The notes: a model not told the origin generated them from the letters alone. A stretch of 64,000 nt of DNA from Pseudomonas sp. GL-B-19 (GCF_019956415.1 NZ_JAHBDK010000097.1:122038-186037), one strand, 5' to 3'; positions 51,343 to 60,876 are shown, numbered from the stretch's first letter. Translations and numbers: made by a program.

Positions 51343-52389
51343 CTATGCCGCTCTTTTCTCGATCTGTTGCTCTCGATCCGGGTTCAACAACACGGTGCCG
51401 ATCGGTTCCCAGTTACGTGTTCCACCCGACCACCGCTCCGGCTTTCTCTCTTTGGCTCGTTCATACAGCTCCTGTCGCTTGGCCAAGACCTGATAATCCA
51501 GTCCTCGATGCCGCTCAGCCGGTGTGACGAACCGAATACGGCTATGCCGATGCTCATTGTTGTACCACCGCATGAAATCCCTTACCCAAGCCCGTGCGCT
51601 GTCCAAACTGGAAAAACCATCCTGCGGCCATTGCGGGCAGTATTTCAGTGTTCTAAACAGCGACTCCGAGTAAGGATTGTCGTTGCTGACCCGCGGTCGT
51701 CCCCGCGAGGGTGTGATGCCCAGCTCGTACATTTTGCTCAACGGCGTCACCGATTTCATCGGCGCGCCGTTGTCCGAGTGCAGCACCAGCGGTTTGTGTA
51801 AACACTGCTCGCCGATCACGCTACGTTGCAGCAGCGCGGCGGCTTTCTCGCCGCTTTCCGCGTCGTCGACCTCCCAGCCCACCGCCTTGCGGCTGTAAAT
51901 ATCCTCGATCAGATAGAGGTAGTAATACTTGCCGCGTATCGGCGATGGTAGGTACGTGATGTCCCACGACCATACCTGATTGGGCGCTTTGGCCGCGTGC
52001 GTCGTCGGTGCTGCGTACCGCTTGGGGCGCTGACTACGGCCTCGATGCTGCTGTTGACCGGCCGCTCGCAAGACGCGATAAAACGTGGATTCTGAGGCTA
52101 GGTAACGCCCTTGATCGGCCAACCGCGGCACGATCTGGCTCGGCGGCAGATGAGCGTACTCCGAGCTGTTGCACAGCGTCACAATGGTTTGTCGCTCAGC
52201 CTCATTCAGCGCATTTCGTGGCGTTGATCGTGTGACAGTCGTTCGGGCATCGGCCTGGATAACGTCTGTTTCAGTCCACCGCTGCAAGGTCCGCAGCGAT
52301 AGACCGATTTCCCTGCAGGCCCTGATTTTTCTGGCTCCCGTCGCGACCGCTTGGCTCAGCCAGTCAACGAGCAACTGCCGTTCTGGCAA
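51343..52389 (-). CDS. IS3-family transposase OrfB (DDE integrase domain)
   Basis: A 348-residue protein with an rve integrase core: WSWDITYLPSPIRGKYYYLY (first Asp), VLHSDNGAPM (second Asp) and SNDNPYSESLFRTLKY (Glu), plus the upstream HTH_21-like part and a C-terminal WYNNEHRHSRIRFVTPAERH. The catalytic triad is complete, so it may be active. It begins 5 bases after OrfA ends, in a different frame, and is probably made by programmed frameshifting or re-initiation as in other IS3 elements. Confidence 0.9.
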   Translation of the reverse strand: MPERQLLVDWLSQAVATGARKIRACREIGLSLRTLQRWTETDVIQADARTTVTRSTPRNALNEAERQTIVTLCNSSEYAHLPPSQIVPRLADQGRYLASESTFYRVLRAAGQQQHRGRSQRPKRYAAPTTHAAKAPNQVWSWDITYLPSPIRGKYYYLYLIEDIYSRKAVGWEVDDAESGEKAAALLQRSVIGEQCLHKPLVLHSDNGAPMKSVTPLSKMYELGITPSRGRPRVSNDNPYSESLFRTLKYCPQWPQDGFSSLDSARAWVRDFMRWYNNEHRHSRIRFVTPAERHRGLDYQVLAKRQELYERAKERKPERWSGGTRNWEPIGTVLLNPDREQQIEKRAA

Positions 52390-52394
52390 CGATG

Positions 52395-52895
52395 TCAGAT
52401 GTCCTCGTTGTCGGTCCCCCAGTAATCGTTGAGCTTTTTTCGCAGCACCAACAACGCGGCTGTTTCAGCGAGCGCCTTGTCTTTGCGGCGCAGTTCGCGC
52501 TCAAGTTCCTGGATGCGTTTCTTGTCTTTGCGCGACTGCTCCCGCTCTTCTTTTTGCAGGGCCTTTTCCGATTTCTGGCCGGTGATGAAGGCTTGTCGCC
52601 AGGCCGTGATTTGCTCGGGGTAGAGACCTTTGCGTCGGCAATACTCGCCCAGGTCGATCTCGGACAAGCCGGCGGCTTCAAGTACGACAGCAAACTTGGT
52701 TTCGGCTGACCAGTTCTCGGTCAGTTGCTTGTTTTCGGACACTGCACTTCCTTCAGAACTGAGTTGCTTACGCCAGTTGGACAAAGACATTTCGCTGACC
52801 CCTTCGCGCCGGGAAACCTCGGCCATCGACAGGTTCAGCGGGGGAAGCAGCATCTTGAGTAATGCGGCTCTGCGTTCAGGTGAATAGTACGGCAC
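52395..52895 (-). CDS. IS3-family transposase OrfA (helix-turn-helix)
   Basis: About 166 residues with an N-terminal helix-turn-helix (NLSMAEVSRREGVSEMSLSNW), a second one (SEIDLGEYCRRKGLYPEQIT) and a C-terminal leucine-zipper-like coiled coil (RIQELERELRRKDKALAETA). The likely start is the GTG at 52895 (VPYYSPERRAALLKMLL); the longer frame to 52952 runs into the terminal repeat. It binds the IS ends and pairs with OrfB. Confidence 0.85.
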   Translation of the reverse strand: MPYYSPERRAALLKMLLPPLNLSMAEVSRREGVSEMSLSNWRKQLSSEGSAVSENKQLTENWSAETKFAVVLEAAGLSEIDLGEYCRRKGLYPEQITAWRQAFITGQKSEKALQKEEREQSRKDKKRIQELERELRRKDKALAETAALLVLRKKLNDYWGTDNEDI

Positions 52896-53025
52896 GACCA
52901 GTCTCTTTCCGCCCCCGATATGCTTTTTCAGGAAAAACCGGAGAGGCGACAACTATCCTGACACCGGGGGCTGACGCAAGACTGACCCACCTCAAAATCT
53001 ACACAATTCCAATACAGACAATGAA

Positions 53026-53080
53026 CAGACTGGGTCAGTGACATCTCGGCAACTGGGTCAATTCGGCATCGGCTCCAACA
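53026..53080 (-). repeat. IS21-like terminal sequence (right tip, inverted)
   Basis: Read on the minus strand this is tgttggagccgatgccgaat, then tgacccagttgccgagatg and a second cactgacccagtctg. It is the inverted counterpart of the tip at 51270 and is most similar to the solo relic at 29459. Repeated tgaccca units are typical of the multiple end-binding sites of IS21-family elements. Confidence 0.65.
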
Positions 53081-53403
53081 CCATAATCACATGGGTAGTA
53101 CATCGCAGATCTAGGACTGAATGTTTGACCTGGCTAAAGGCGGGTGTGGCGCAAAGAGCGGGAAGCGGCGAATGAATATTGTCGTGTTTCGCAATCACTT
53201 CGCTGAAATGCCCAATTGTGTTATCTCTGCTGCTTGATTAAGTCGTTGGCAATATCCTGCTTCGGACCTTTTTTGCCTGTCGCGAAGCGCCGCAACCGGC
53301 CAGAAGCGGTCACTTAAAATAGACTACAAACAAGATGTCAGTTCCTATCCGAATTTAACCTTCCGCTGTTGCGGTAGCTGATGTATTGAGGGACTAGACG
53401 TCG
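53081..53403. other. Intergenic region upstream of module B
   Basis: About 320 bases with no gene. It contains a segment at about 53,270-53,313 (gcctgtcgcgaag, then ccggccagaagcggtc) that resembles a segment downstream of the pirin gene. The promoter for module B should be near 53,300-53,390 in the AT-rich stretch aaaatagactacaaac. Confidence 0.4.
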
Positions 53404-55047
53404 ATGAAGATCACAACCAGTTGGCTGAAACCACCGACCAAGGCAACGGGGCTTGATCATCTGGGTACTCAAGCTCCGTGCGTGAAGATTTATGGTCAGT
53501 TGCTGCCGGGTATCACTAATGTCACCGACAGGGCGCGTTATTACTCGTTTTACCCTTGGGTGGTTTGGTCCTATGACCAGCGCTTCTCCAAGGATGACTT
53601 CGATCACTTCGTAGATATGTTTCGTCGTGCAGATTGCCTGTTTACGCTCATTTCTGAACGTCACTCTCGGCTGGCAGCAGACGCTGTGGAACATGGCATT
53701 GCCATGGCCGGAAGGAACAACCTATTACCCGCCCTGGACCGGCTCACGCTTGGTGAGGTGCTTAAGCTTTCGGATTATGCGACGCAGGATGAAACCGACA
53801 CGCGCAGGTACTTTAAAAGTAAGTTGGGCGGATTTTCGCAATACTACGCCGGCACCTTGCTGGAGCTGGGGATCATGCAACCTTCCTCCAGAAGCTGGAG
53901 TTATTACACCAAGCAAAATGGCGAACATTTAGCGACGAGCATTGAGTCGGCTGCTCCAGCAGAGCTGTTTTGGGCTGCTGTAGAGAAAAATGAGGTAAGC
54001 CTGAGTGATCTGGATGCGTTGAGTGCCTTCTGTGTCTGCAGCATTGAAAGCAATGTCAGCGAATGCCAGCACCTCAGGGGCATCTTCTTTGATACTGAAA
54101 ACAAATACGCCGAGGATGGTATACAGCGACGGCGTAGTCTGGGGCTGATACAGCAGCTAGTGAATGCACTGCCGGAAGGCTTTGATATCAGTCAGGACGT
54201 ATTTCGCGCCTGCACCTACAGCGAGGCTCTTCCTGCGGGTAAAGAGTGGGTAGTACCAGAGTCACTGCAGTTAACTCGCAAACTGTGGGCCGTTTACGTG
54301 CGAAACGATTTGCTGTCCGTCGCCTTCCTGACGGTTCTAGCTATTTCACTCCGGGAAATGCAGCCGCAGTCTGCTCAGCAGAACCCACTATTTAAGACGA
54401 TCGAGCAGTTCTCAAGCTGGTTTGCCGCATCGAGTGCTGTAGCGTCAGTTACAGATGCATTGGGCAGTGTTGTATTTGGTGAGTTGGTGAGTCAGACCCG
54501 TCAGCAGGGTGTCAGCCTTACTGCATGGGAAGACGCCGAGCATGAAACCCAGCTTGGTAGGGCATTGCTTGAAGGCTGGAAGCGAGGCGATGACAGTGCA
54601 TTACTACTTAATATATGTCTGAAATTGTTAATAACCTTGGCAGCGCGGGGCACAAGCGACAAGCCTTATGACGGCTTAGCTATGAGTGCTGAGGAACTGC
54701 GCGACTATCCGATAAATTTGATCAGTTTCCATCATCGTGTGGAGCTCTGGAAAGAGCTTAAATTGCCAGAGGTAGTTACTGACCTGATCAACTGGAGCTT
54801 AAATACACACCTGCGAGTGGCTTTGCGCAAGCTGCGTCAGTCGAGCCGCGCTACCTTCCAATTGCGACCCTCGGAAAGAGGGCTGGAGGTGATTGCTGAT
54901 CAGATACCAGACCCAACACCGACATCCCCACGCTTCAAGCAAGCTATACAAATACTCCGTGATTTGGGGGTGCTTGTTCTGGATAGGAGTGGGCAGACAC
55001 GACTGAGTGAGGACGGCAAAAAGCTGATGGAAGGTGCCTGTGTCTGA
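53404..55047 (+). CDS. Protein of unknown function, first gene of module B
   Basis: A 547-residue, predicted cytosolic protein. The N-terminus (WLKPPTKATGLDHLGTQAPC, ITNVTDRARYYSFYPWVVW) and a helical middle show no motif I recognise. The last 60 residues (SPRFKQAIQILRDLGVLVLD, GQTRLSEDGKKLME) look like a winged-helix end. It overlaps the next gene by 14 bases, so the two are made together. Pairing with a PLD-type protein suggests a sensor or specificity subunit, which is inference. The start at 53404 has a GAGGGA site 10 bases upstream. Confidence 0.75.
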   Translation: MKITTSWLKPPTKATGLDHLGTQAPCVKIYGQLLPGITNVTDRARYYSFYPWVVWSYDQRFSKDDFDHFVDMFRRADCLFTLISERHSRLAADAVEHGIAMAGRNNLLPALDRLTLGEVLKLSDYATQDETDTRRYFKSKLGGFSQYYAGTLLELGIMQPSSRSWSYYTKQNGEHLATSIESAAPAELFWAAVEKNEVSLSDLDALSAFCVCSIESNVSECQHLRGIFFDTENKYAEDGIQRRRSLGLIQQLVNALPEGFDISQDVFRACTYSEALPAGKEWVVPESLQLTRKLWAVYVRNDLLSVAFLTVLAISLREMQPQSAQQNPLFKTIEQFSSWFAASSAVASVTDALGSVVFGELVSQTRQQGVSLTAWEDAEHETQLGRALLEGWKRGDDSALLLNICLKLLITLAARGTSDKPYDGLAMSAEELRDYPINLISFHHRVELWKELKLPEVVTDLINWSLNTHLRVALRKLRQSSRATFQLRPSERGLEVIADQIPDPTPTSPRFKQAIQILRDLGVLVLDRSGQTRLSEDGKKLMEGACV

Positions 55048-57571
55048 CACTGTTTCGCTGTTTGAGGTGATTAAGCGCGGTGGCTATGAAGCCTCCTTGA
55101 TAACAACGTTCAATGCAACCTTGCCCTTCTATGAAGAGGTGCTTTTACGCCGACTGGTTGCGGCTGGGTGTCGGCATAATGTGGTGTTGATGGATCAGCG
55201 GCAATGCGCAGCCTCATGGGGGAGCGAGGCATCAAGACCACGCTTGGCGGGACATAACTACACCCTGTTGCCTATTCGTGTATCAGGTGCTTTTCATCCC
55301 AAGGTGTGCCTGCTGTTGGGGGCCAAGAAAGCATCGATTCTGATAGGTAGCCACAACTTAACGTTGTCGGGTATGGGCTTTAACCGCGAAGTCAGTAATT
55401 GGATTGAAGTTGCTAGTGCGAAAGATGCTGAAGGTACGGCAATCCTGGCAGCAGTCTGGAGCATGGTGAAGAGCTGGATTGAACTGGAACGAGATAGGGC
55501 GCCACTTCCATTGCTGGATTCAGCTCTGGCCATGGAACGCTTCATCAGTCCGCTGATTGTAAATGCCGGTGAAATGACTACGACTGCAGCATTGGCGCAA
55601 AGCCCAGGTGGGCCGTCTTTGCTGGATCAGTTGGTCGAAAGAGTACCTGTGGGAGTCAAGCGGATTGGGGTGCTTGGAGCATTCTTTGATCACCAGCTGA
55701 CGCTTATGAAATCGCTCAAAAGCCGATGGCCGGATGCTGAGGTGGCGGTCGGTATTGATCCTGATACGGTTCAGCATCCTGGTGCTATCGGTGCTGACAT
55801 TGCACGGCACGTCGATGTTCGCGCCCTGTTTAGCAACGATGGTGGGTATCTGCATGCGAAGATTCTCTACTTTGAGTCTGCAAATGCGGCGGATGATGTT
55901 TTTGTTAGCGGTAGTGCAAATCCCAGTCGTCCAGCCTGGATGGGTGAGGCTGGAGACGGCAATGTTGAGGCGGTTATCCTGCAAACAGGTACTGCAGCAC
56001 GTCAGGCAGCTGAGGCTACTGCAATGCAGGCTCTGCTTGAATTGCCTGAGCTGGCTGCAGAAATGCTCGCTAGCTTGTCAGTTAGCCATGAGGCCAATGC
56101 CGATGAGGGTAAGGATGATCTACCCATGCTGCTGGGGTATTCAAGCCATACCGGATCACTGATTTATATCAGTTGTAATGGAGCAGCAATCGAAGGAGTC
56201 ACGGCACGTTTTTTTGGCCCTAACCTTGAGGTTCTGGAGGCAGTTGAGGCCGTCAAATGCGCTGCCGATACGTTAGAGGTCCCAGTATCAATTCCGCCAA
56301 ATAACATTCGCTCGTGCCTGCTATTGCGTAATGGTAATCCGGTTGCAAGGGCGATGATTCAGCATCCAGCCTTGCTCGAGTCGTCGGCCCGATCCTCAAA
56401 GCAATTTCAGATACGTTCGGCGTTGAGTGAGCTTGGCTCAAGTGAAGTGGATATTTCCAAGATCATCACTGTCGTCGAGCGAGTTATATTTGCACCGCAA
56501 AGCGAGCAAGAAGTCGAAGTGGCGTTGCGTGAATATACTGGGCGAGCAGTTAAGACTGACTCCACTTTGTCTCCAGCGTCCTTGGCGATTAATGCGGAAG
56601 ACATAGTCCGGAACAAACGCAAAGTCAGACTGCTTAAGTCTGGTGATCTGGCCTATCTACTTGATGTGCTTGTTCGTCGCCTTAACGACGGACTTGAAGT
56701 GCAGGCCGCTGGTCTCGACAACGCCGGTCGAAGTGAGGAAGAGCAGGTTGGGCAAGATGATGCTGAGGAACCTGAGATAGATGTTAAGCCTGCGATTTCA
56801 GCAGAGCTGGTAGCTAAGGCCGTGTGTGCTCGTGGCAGAACACTCTGTAGACGGATGGTGGAGCAGTTGAAGCTCGCTGCTACAAATGAGTCTCGACAGG
56901 TCAGTGTGCTGGCACAGTTAATTGCGGTTCTGGCGATTTTGCGTGAGCTCCGTTACCTGGAGAAGTCGGATCACTGGCGTAAGGCGGGGCTGCGGCTTAC
57001 TGAAGAAAAAGATCGCCGTTATTTGCTGGACCACAGTTTTAAATATCTGCTTGGTGCCAACGGTCAGCTCCTTGCAGCATTCGACTTGGCTGCTGGTGAG
57101 GATACAGACGAGTCAATGCAGTTATGCACGCTCTTGGTTTGGCTGGCATGGGATCTTGGCGAGGCCCTGACTCTAGATGTGACTAGGATCTGGGATAAAG
57201 CTGAAAAAATGGCAAAGTTACAGAGTAATGCTGTATTTCTGAGTCTTATGCCAAAGATCGTGATTGATCAGGAAGCAAGGACGGAGCTGCATGAGCATCT
57301 GCAGAAAACTTCTCGTGATACGCCCGAGGCGGTATCGCGGGTAGATCAGTGGCTCAGCTTACATATGGCTTATGGCGCGTCATGGGCCTCTGGATTTCGA
57401 GAAGCCAGCGATCTTGTTCTTGGAGGTTATTGTACTGTTCCGGGCGTGATTGATGAACCGAGAGTGATACTAGAACTAGACTCAGATCGAGTTGGCTATT
57501 GGGATTTTGTTGGCGTTCGAAGATTTAAGCGTGATCGCGTTCTAGGCATGAAGCCAGTCGATATGATCTGA
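55034..57571 (+). CDS. Large protein with two phospholipase-D-type (HxK...GS.N) motifs
   Basis: An 845-residue protein. Two PLD-superfamily half-sites are visible: His88-x-Lys90 in FHPKVCLLLG with GSHNLT (Ser106, Asn108), and His274-x-Lys276 in LHAKILYFES with GSANPS (Ser294, Asn296). Two such motifs in one chain build one active site, as in PLD nucleases (Nuc, BfiI-like) and phospholipases. The C-terminal 500 residues are helical with no recognised domain. It uses a GTG start at 55034 (another GTG two codons on). Together with the 547-residue protein it forms a two-gene unit; a nuclease effector is the most likely reading, but phospholipase is possible. Confidence 0.8.
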   Translation: MPVSDTVSLFEVIKRGGYEASLITTFNATLPFYEEVLLRRLVAAGCRHNVVLMDQRQCAASWGSEASRPRLAGHNYTLLPIRVSGAFHPKVCLLLGAKKASILIGSHNLTLSGMGFNREVSNWIEVASAKDAEGTAILAAVWSMVKSWIELERDRAPLPLLDSALAMERFISPLIVNAGEMTTTAALAQSPGGPSLLDQLVERVPVGVKRIGVLGAFFDHQLTLMKSLKSRWPDAEVAVGIDPDTVQHPGAIGADIARHVDVRALFSNDGGYLHAKILYFESANAADDVFVSGSANPSRPAWMGEAGDGNVEAVILQTGTAARQAAEATAMQALLELPELAAEMLASLSVSHEANADEGKDDLPMLLGYSSHTGSLIYISCNGAAIEGVTARFFGPNLEVLEAVEAVKCAADTLEVPVSIPPNNIRSCLLLRNGNPVARAMIQHPALLESSARSSKQFQIRSALSELGSSEVDISKIITVVERVIFAPQSEQEVEVALREYTGRAVKTDSTLSPASLAINAEDIVRNKRKVRLLKSGDLAYLLDVLVRRLNDGLEVQAAGLDNAGRSEEEQVGQDDAEEPEIDVKPAISAELVAKAVCARGRTLCRRMVEQLKLAATNESRQVSVLAQLIAVLAILRELRYLEKSDHWRKAGLRLTEEKDRRYLLDHSFKYLLGANGQLLAAFDLAAGEDTDESMQLCTLLVWLAWDLGEALTLDVTRIWDKAEKMAKLQSNAVFLSLMPKIVIDQEARTELHEHLQKTSRDTPEAVSRVDQWLSLHMAYGASWASGFREASDLVLGGYCTVPGVIDEPRVILELDSDRVGYWDFVGVRRFKRDRVLGMKPVDMI

Positions 57572-58009
57572 GGGCGCGAGCTGATAAATTCTAGTTACAT
57601 CGATCAATCTGACTGTCTGCTTGGGGTGTTGACGCCGATGCCGAATTGACCCCCAGGCTGCCGGAATTCATTGCCCCACCCGAATACTCAGCAACTCGGT
57701 ACGCCCGGAGGGGAACATGACGGCCACGCAAATCTGACTGCAGCAACGCTATGTGCAATCCCGGATCAAAGGTCATAGATTGTCATGCAATGATAAGGCG
57801 TTGTCGCCAAATGAAAGGCTGGCATCCCCCTCGTCTATAAACTGTTCTTCACGGTCTGCGCGGCAAGCCCAGCTATTCGACGATGAGTGGACGCTGTTGG
57901 GCCAACGTGTTAGGCGGATGCATGCTGATATCCATAATCGTCCAATGGACGTACCTCCAGTTTTAGCTCATGGTTGCGGGCTATGGATGCTGTCAATAAG
58001 GGGAAACGA
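57572..58009. other. Intergenic region between modules B and C
   Basis: About 440 bases. It holds an IS21-like tip at 57627-57654 and no convincing gene. Promoter sequences for module C are expected between about 57,850 and 58,000, but none stands out. Confidence 0.4.
57627..57654 (+). repeat. IS21-like terminal sequence (left-type tip, solo)
   Basis: tgttgacgccgatgccgaat followed by tgaccccc, the same tip as at 51270. No matching right end or transposase gene follows inside the window. With the inverted tip ending at 53080 it brackets module B (53404-57571), both tips pointing away from it. Confidence 0.65.
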
Positions 58010-58384
58010 ATGGCAGATGAGCAGGGCTATACCATCGACCAGTTGGAGCGGTCTCTGATCCACATGGCCGTCGAAAGCTGGCGGTTTTCACGCCTTTTCT
58101 CGCGCGTCGTAAACAAGCTGGATGCAGGCGAAGCTGGTCGATACGTCAACCAACTCCGCTATTTTCAAAAGAAAGTGGAAGAGAACCTTGATGCCAGTGG
58201 GCTGAAGCTTGTGAACGTCGAGGGTGAACCGTTCGACCCCGGAATGGCGGCCTCCGCGCTGAACATTGGTGATTTTGGTCCTGATGATCAACTGCTGGTC
58301 GATCATATGGTGGAGCCCATCATCATGGGACCTGAGGGCTTGAGGAAACAGGGCACTGTGATGCTGAGGAAGGTGCACGCATGA
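58010..58384 (+). CDS. Small GrpE-like protein, first gene of module C
   Basis: A 124-residue cytosolic protein: a helical N-terminal part (IDQLERSLIHMAVESWRFSR, YVNQLRYFQKKVEENLDASG) and a C-terminal part (VNVEGEPFDPGMAASALNIG, MVEPIIMGPEGLRKQGTVML). The second part recalls the beta-wing end of GrpE, where a G.PFDP segment is followed by a V.P.. ... G..LR...V pattern, although similarity is faint. It overlaps the Hsp70-like gene by 4 bases (ATGA). I infer that it serves as the nucleotide-exchange factor or adaptor of that protein. Start chosen at 58010 (AAGGGG site); 57983 is possible. Confidence 0.65.
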   Translation: MADEQGYTIDQLERSLIHMAVESWRFSRLFSRVVNKLDAGEAGRYVNQLRYFQKKVEENLDASGLKLVNVEGEPFDPGMAASALNIGDFGPDDQLLVDHMVEPIIMGPEGLRKQGTVMLRKVHA

Positions 58385-60873
58385 AATACGTCGGAATCGA
58401 TCTCGGCACAACGAACAGTGCAATTTGCTCTTACGACGGAGAGTCGGTGCGTCTTTATAAGAGCCCCGATCAAAACGATGTTACGCCATCGGCAATCTTT
58501 ATTGATAAGCGGGGCAACAAGTACTTAGGTAAGCGCGCATACGATAGTGCCGCGAAAAACCCCGATAATGCTGCCACTAAGTTTAAGCGAATGATAGGGA
58601 CCAGCACCCCGATAAAGCTAGCTGCCGTCAACATTACCATGACGCCGGAGGAGTGCTCAGCCGAGATTCTCAAGCTGTGCTTCGGGTATCTGCCAGAGGA
58701 AATCAGAAACGGCGGTGAAACCGGGACCGTAATTACGGTACCTGCGGCCTTCAACCAGATGCAAAAGGACGCAACGTTGGCAGCAGCGGAAATGGCTGGC
58801 CTGGGTAGCGTTGCATTGATGCAAGAGCCAGTTGCGGCTGTCATGTGTGTTGTGAAACTACGGAAAGGCGACGGTGTTTTTCTGGTGTTTGATCTCGGTG
58901 GTGGAACGCTGGATATTGCCATTGCTGAAAGTATCAGTGGCCGTGTGAGTCTGCTGGCTCACGGCGGCGTGGCGATGTGCGGTGGTACAGATTTCGATCG
59001 CTCCATTCTAGATAACGTAGTCAAGCCGTGGCTTATATCGAATTTTGATCTCCCGGAAGATTTCAGCGTAAACCAGAAGTACAAATCACTGCTGCGAATG
59101 TGCCTTTGGGCGTCAGAGAAGGCAAAAATCGAATTGTCGGCGAAGGAAGATTCTGTGATCAGCCTCACAGAGGCTGACCTTGGTGTTAGTGATGAATCCG
59201 GCTCAGAAATATATGTCGACATTCCCTTCACCAGAAAACTGCTCAATGAATTGATTGCTGGCAAAGTGGATGAGTCCATTCAGTCCGCCCGGGAAACTCT
59301 CGAGAAAGCGGGTCTGAGTGCTCACGATGTTGAACGCATCGTATTTGTTGGCGGGCCAACTCAATATAAACCCCTACGTGATCGGGTTGCGTTTGAGCTG
59401 GGTATCGCTTCATCTACGGACGTGAATCCCATGACAGCTGTCGCAGAGGGGGCAGCCGTATTTGCCGAATCGATCGATTGGAAATCACAAAGTCGCGGCC
59501 GGAAGAGTGCTAGGGGAGCGCTCAGCGCGAGTGGTTCTTTGGCTCTCTCCTTCAACTACATTGCGCGGACGCCCGATTCGAAAGCGAAAATCGTGGCGAA
59601 GCTTGGTGGAAGTGCTGCTGCTGGGGTTGAGTTCCAGATCGACAGTCTTGACACCGGCTGGTCTTCAGGTCGGATAGCCCTTAAGGACGGTGTCGCAGTG
59701 GAGCTCAACCTTGCGAAGCCGGGGGAGAACACATTCAAGGTCTTCGTGTTCGACTCAAAGGGTGGGCCTGTTGCACTCCAGGATGACAGGATCGTTATTT
59801 CGCGGACAGCAGCTAGCATTGATGCGATTCCTGCATCTCACTCGATTGGCGTTGAAGCGCGCGACAAGCTCGGCGGGCGACTCGTCCTTGATTACCTAGT
59901 ATGCGAAGGGGATCAACTGCCCAAGAAGGGCACGAAGACCTTCAAGACCGAAGAATCGCTCAAGGCCGGCAGTGCCGGGTCAATCAAATTCAAGTTGTGG
60001 GAAGGTTCGATCTCCGATCCGATCAATGACAACCGATTTATTGGGATGTTCGAGATCAAGGGATCTGACTTTGATGATGCAGTCATTGCAGCTGGCGCCG
60101 AAATGATTTGTGAGTACGAAATTCTGGACTCCGGAAACATCGTGATGGAAGTTTCTGTGCCTTCGATTGGTGGTTCATTTCACAGCGGCCGCAACTACTA
60201 CTCCCGCCAGGAAGGCCAAATTGATTACACAAAAGCATCAAAGCTTGTAGAGGAACAGTCGGAGCACGCTCTTAAGCGTCTTGAGGAGATTGCATCAAAA
60301 TTTGACGACCCGCGATTGGATCTAGCACGAGAGAAGCTAGAGCAAGCGAAGTCGGTAAAGACCGGCGAATCAGATCCCGAAACGACGAAACAGGCGATGG
60401 ATAACGTCCAAGAGGCCAAGCGGTTATTGGCTCTCATGCGCAAGGAGCACTTAAAAGATATTCGCCAGCTTGAGCTAGGTAAAACTGTCGACTTCTTTGA
60501 CAAAACGGTGCGTGAGTATGCTCGAATTTCAGAAGTCAATGCCTTTGAGAATCTAGTTAAAACTGCCCAGCGAGCGATAGGTAACAACAGTGGCGACTTT
60601 GAGTCTCACTTGGACGATTTGCGCGGAAAGAACTTCATTATTCTTTGGCGTCAGGACTGGTTCGTAATCGATCGATTCAAATGGCTTGCACAAGACGAGT
60701 ATTTGTTCCCTGATGCTAGAGAGCATGCGCAGTTAGTCGTTGTCGGTGTCGAAGCGCTAAAGGCAAACGACATCGACAAGCTGCGCGCGGTAGTCGGAAA
60801 TCTCGACTCGGTGCGTATCGGCTCAGCTGGCGACGATGAAATGATGGCTGGCGCGAATATCGTTCGGAGTTGA
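58381..60873 (+). CDS. Divergent Hsp70 (DnaK-like) with non-standard C-terminal half
   Basis: An 830-residue protein, longer than DnaK (about 640). The actin-like ATPase domain is complete: phosphate-1 GIDLGTTNSAICSYDG (residues 5-20), ITVPAAFNQMQKDATLAAAEMAGL, phosphate-2 VFDLGGGTLDIAI (169-181), and adenosine FVGGPTQYKPLRDRV (322-336). After about residue 385 the usual substrate-binding region is replaced by beta-rich segments with DnaK-like GxxPLP patterns missing, then a charged coiled coil (about 615-700) and a unique last 130 residues. It should bind ATP and client proteins. Downstream an AAA+ gene starts 4 bases after the stop. It is not the housekeeping dnaK: no dnaJ is adjacent and the C-terminus differs. 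Confidence 0.88.
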   Translation: MKYVGIDLGTTNSAICSYDGESVRLYKSPDQNDVTPSAIFIDKRGNKYLGKRAYDSAAKNPDNAATKFKRMIGTSTPIKLAAVNITMTPEECSAEILKLCFGYLPEEIRNGGETGTVITVPAAFNQMQKDATLAAAEMAGLGSVALMQEPVAAVMCVVKLRKGDGVFLVFDLGGGTLDIAIAESISGRVSLLAHGGVAMCGGTDFDRSILDNVVKPWLISNFDLPEDFSVNQKYKSLLRMCLWASEKAKIELSAKEDSVISLTEADLGVSDESGSEIYVDIPFTRKLLNELIAGKVDESIQSARETLEKAGLSAHDVERIVFVGGPTQYKPLRDRVAFELGIASSTDVNPMTAVAEGAAVFAESIDWKSQSRGRKSARGALSASGSLALSFNYIARTPDSKAKIVAKLGGSAAAGVEFQIDSLDTGWSSGRIALKDGVAVELNLAKPGENTFKVFVFDSKGGPVALQDDRIVISRTAASIDAIPASHSIGVEARDKLGGRLVLDYLVCEGDQLPKKGTKTFKTEESLKAGSAGSIKFKLWEGSISDPINDNRFIGMFEIKGSDFDDAVIAAGAEMICEYEILDSGNIVMEVSVPSIGGSFHSGRNYYSRQEGQIDYTKASKLVEEQSEHALKRLEEIASKFDDPRLDLAREKLEQAKSVKTGESDPETTKQAMDNVQEAKRLLALMRKEHLKDIRQLELGKTVDFFDKTVREYARISEVNAFENLVKTAQRAIGNNSGDFESHLDDLRGKNFIILWRQDWFVIDRFKWLAQDEYLFPDAREHAQLVVVGVEALKANDIDKLRAVVGNLDSVRIGSAGDDEMMAGANIVRS

Positions 60874-60876
60874 CTT

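Larger units (their letters stand above)
51314..52961 (-). mobile_element. IS3-family insertion sequence
   Basis: An about 1.65-kb element with two transposase genes on the minus strand and imperfect terminal inverted repeats: tcaaggtagttgtcgcgtc (51314-51332) against gaggcgacaactatcctga (52943-52961), 16 of 19 bases matching. No clear target duplication was seen, so the exact ends may be a few bases further out. It lies between two oppositely oriented IS21-like tips (51270 and 53080), apparently inserted into, or replacing the interior of, an older element. Confidence 0.75.

Noticed and set aside
53404..57571. DISARM or another known PLD-containing defence system
   Set aside because: No helicase, methyltransferase or DUF1998-type gene is adjacent; only the PLD motifs are shared.
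58010..60873. Housekeeping grpE-dnaK locus
   Set aside because: No dnaJ follows, the C-terminal half is not DnaK-like, and the next genes encode an AAA+ ATPase and an envelope protein.
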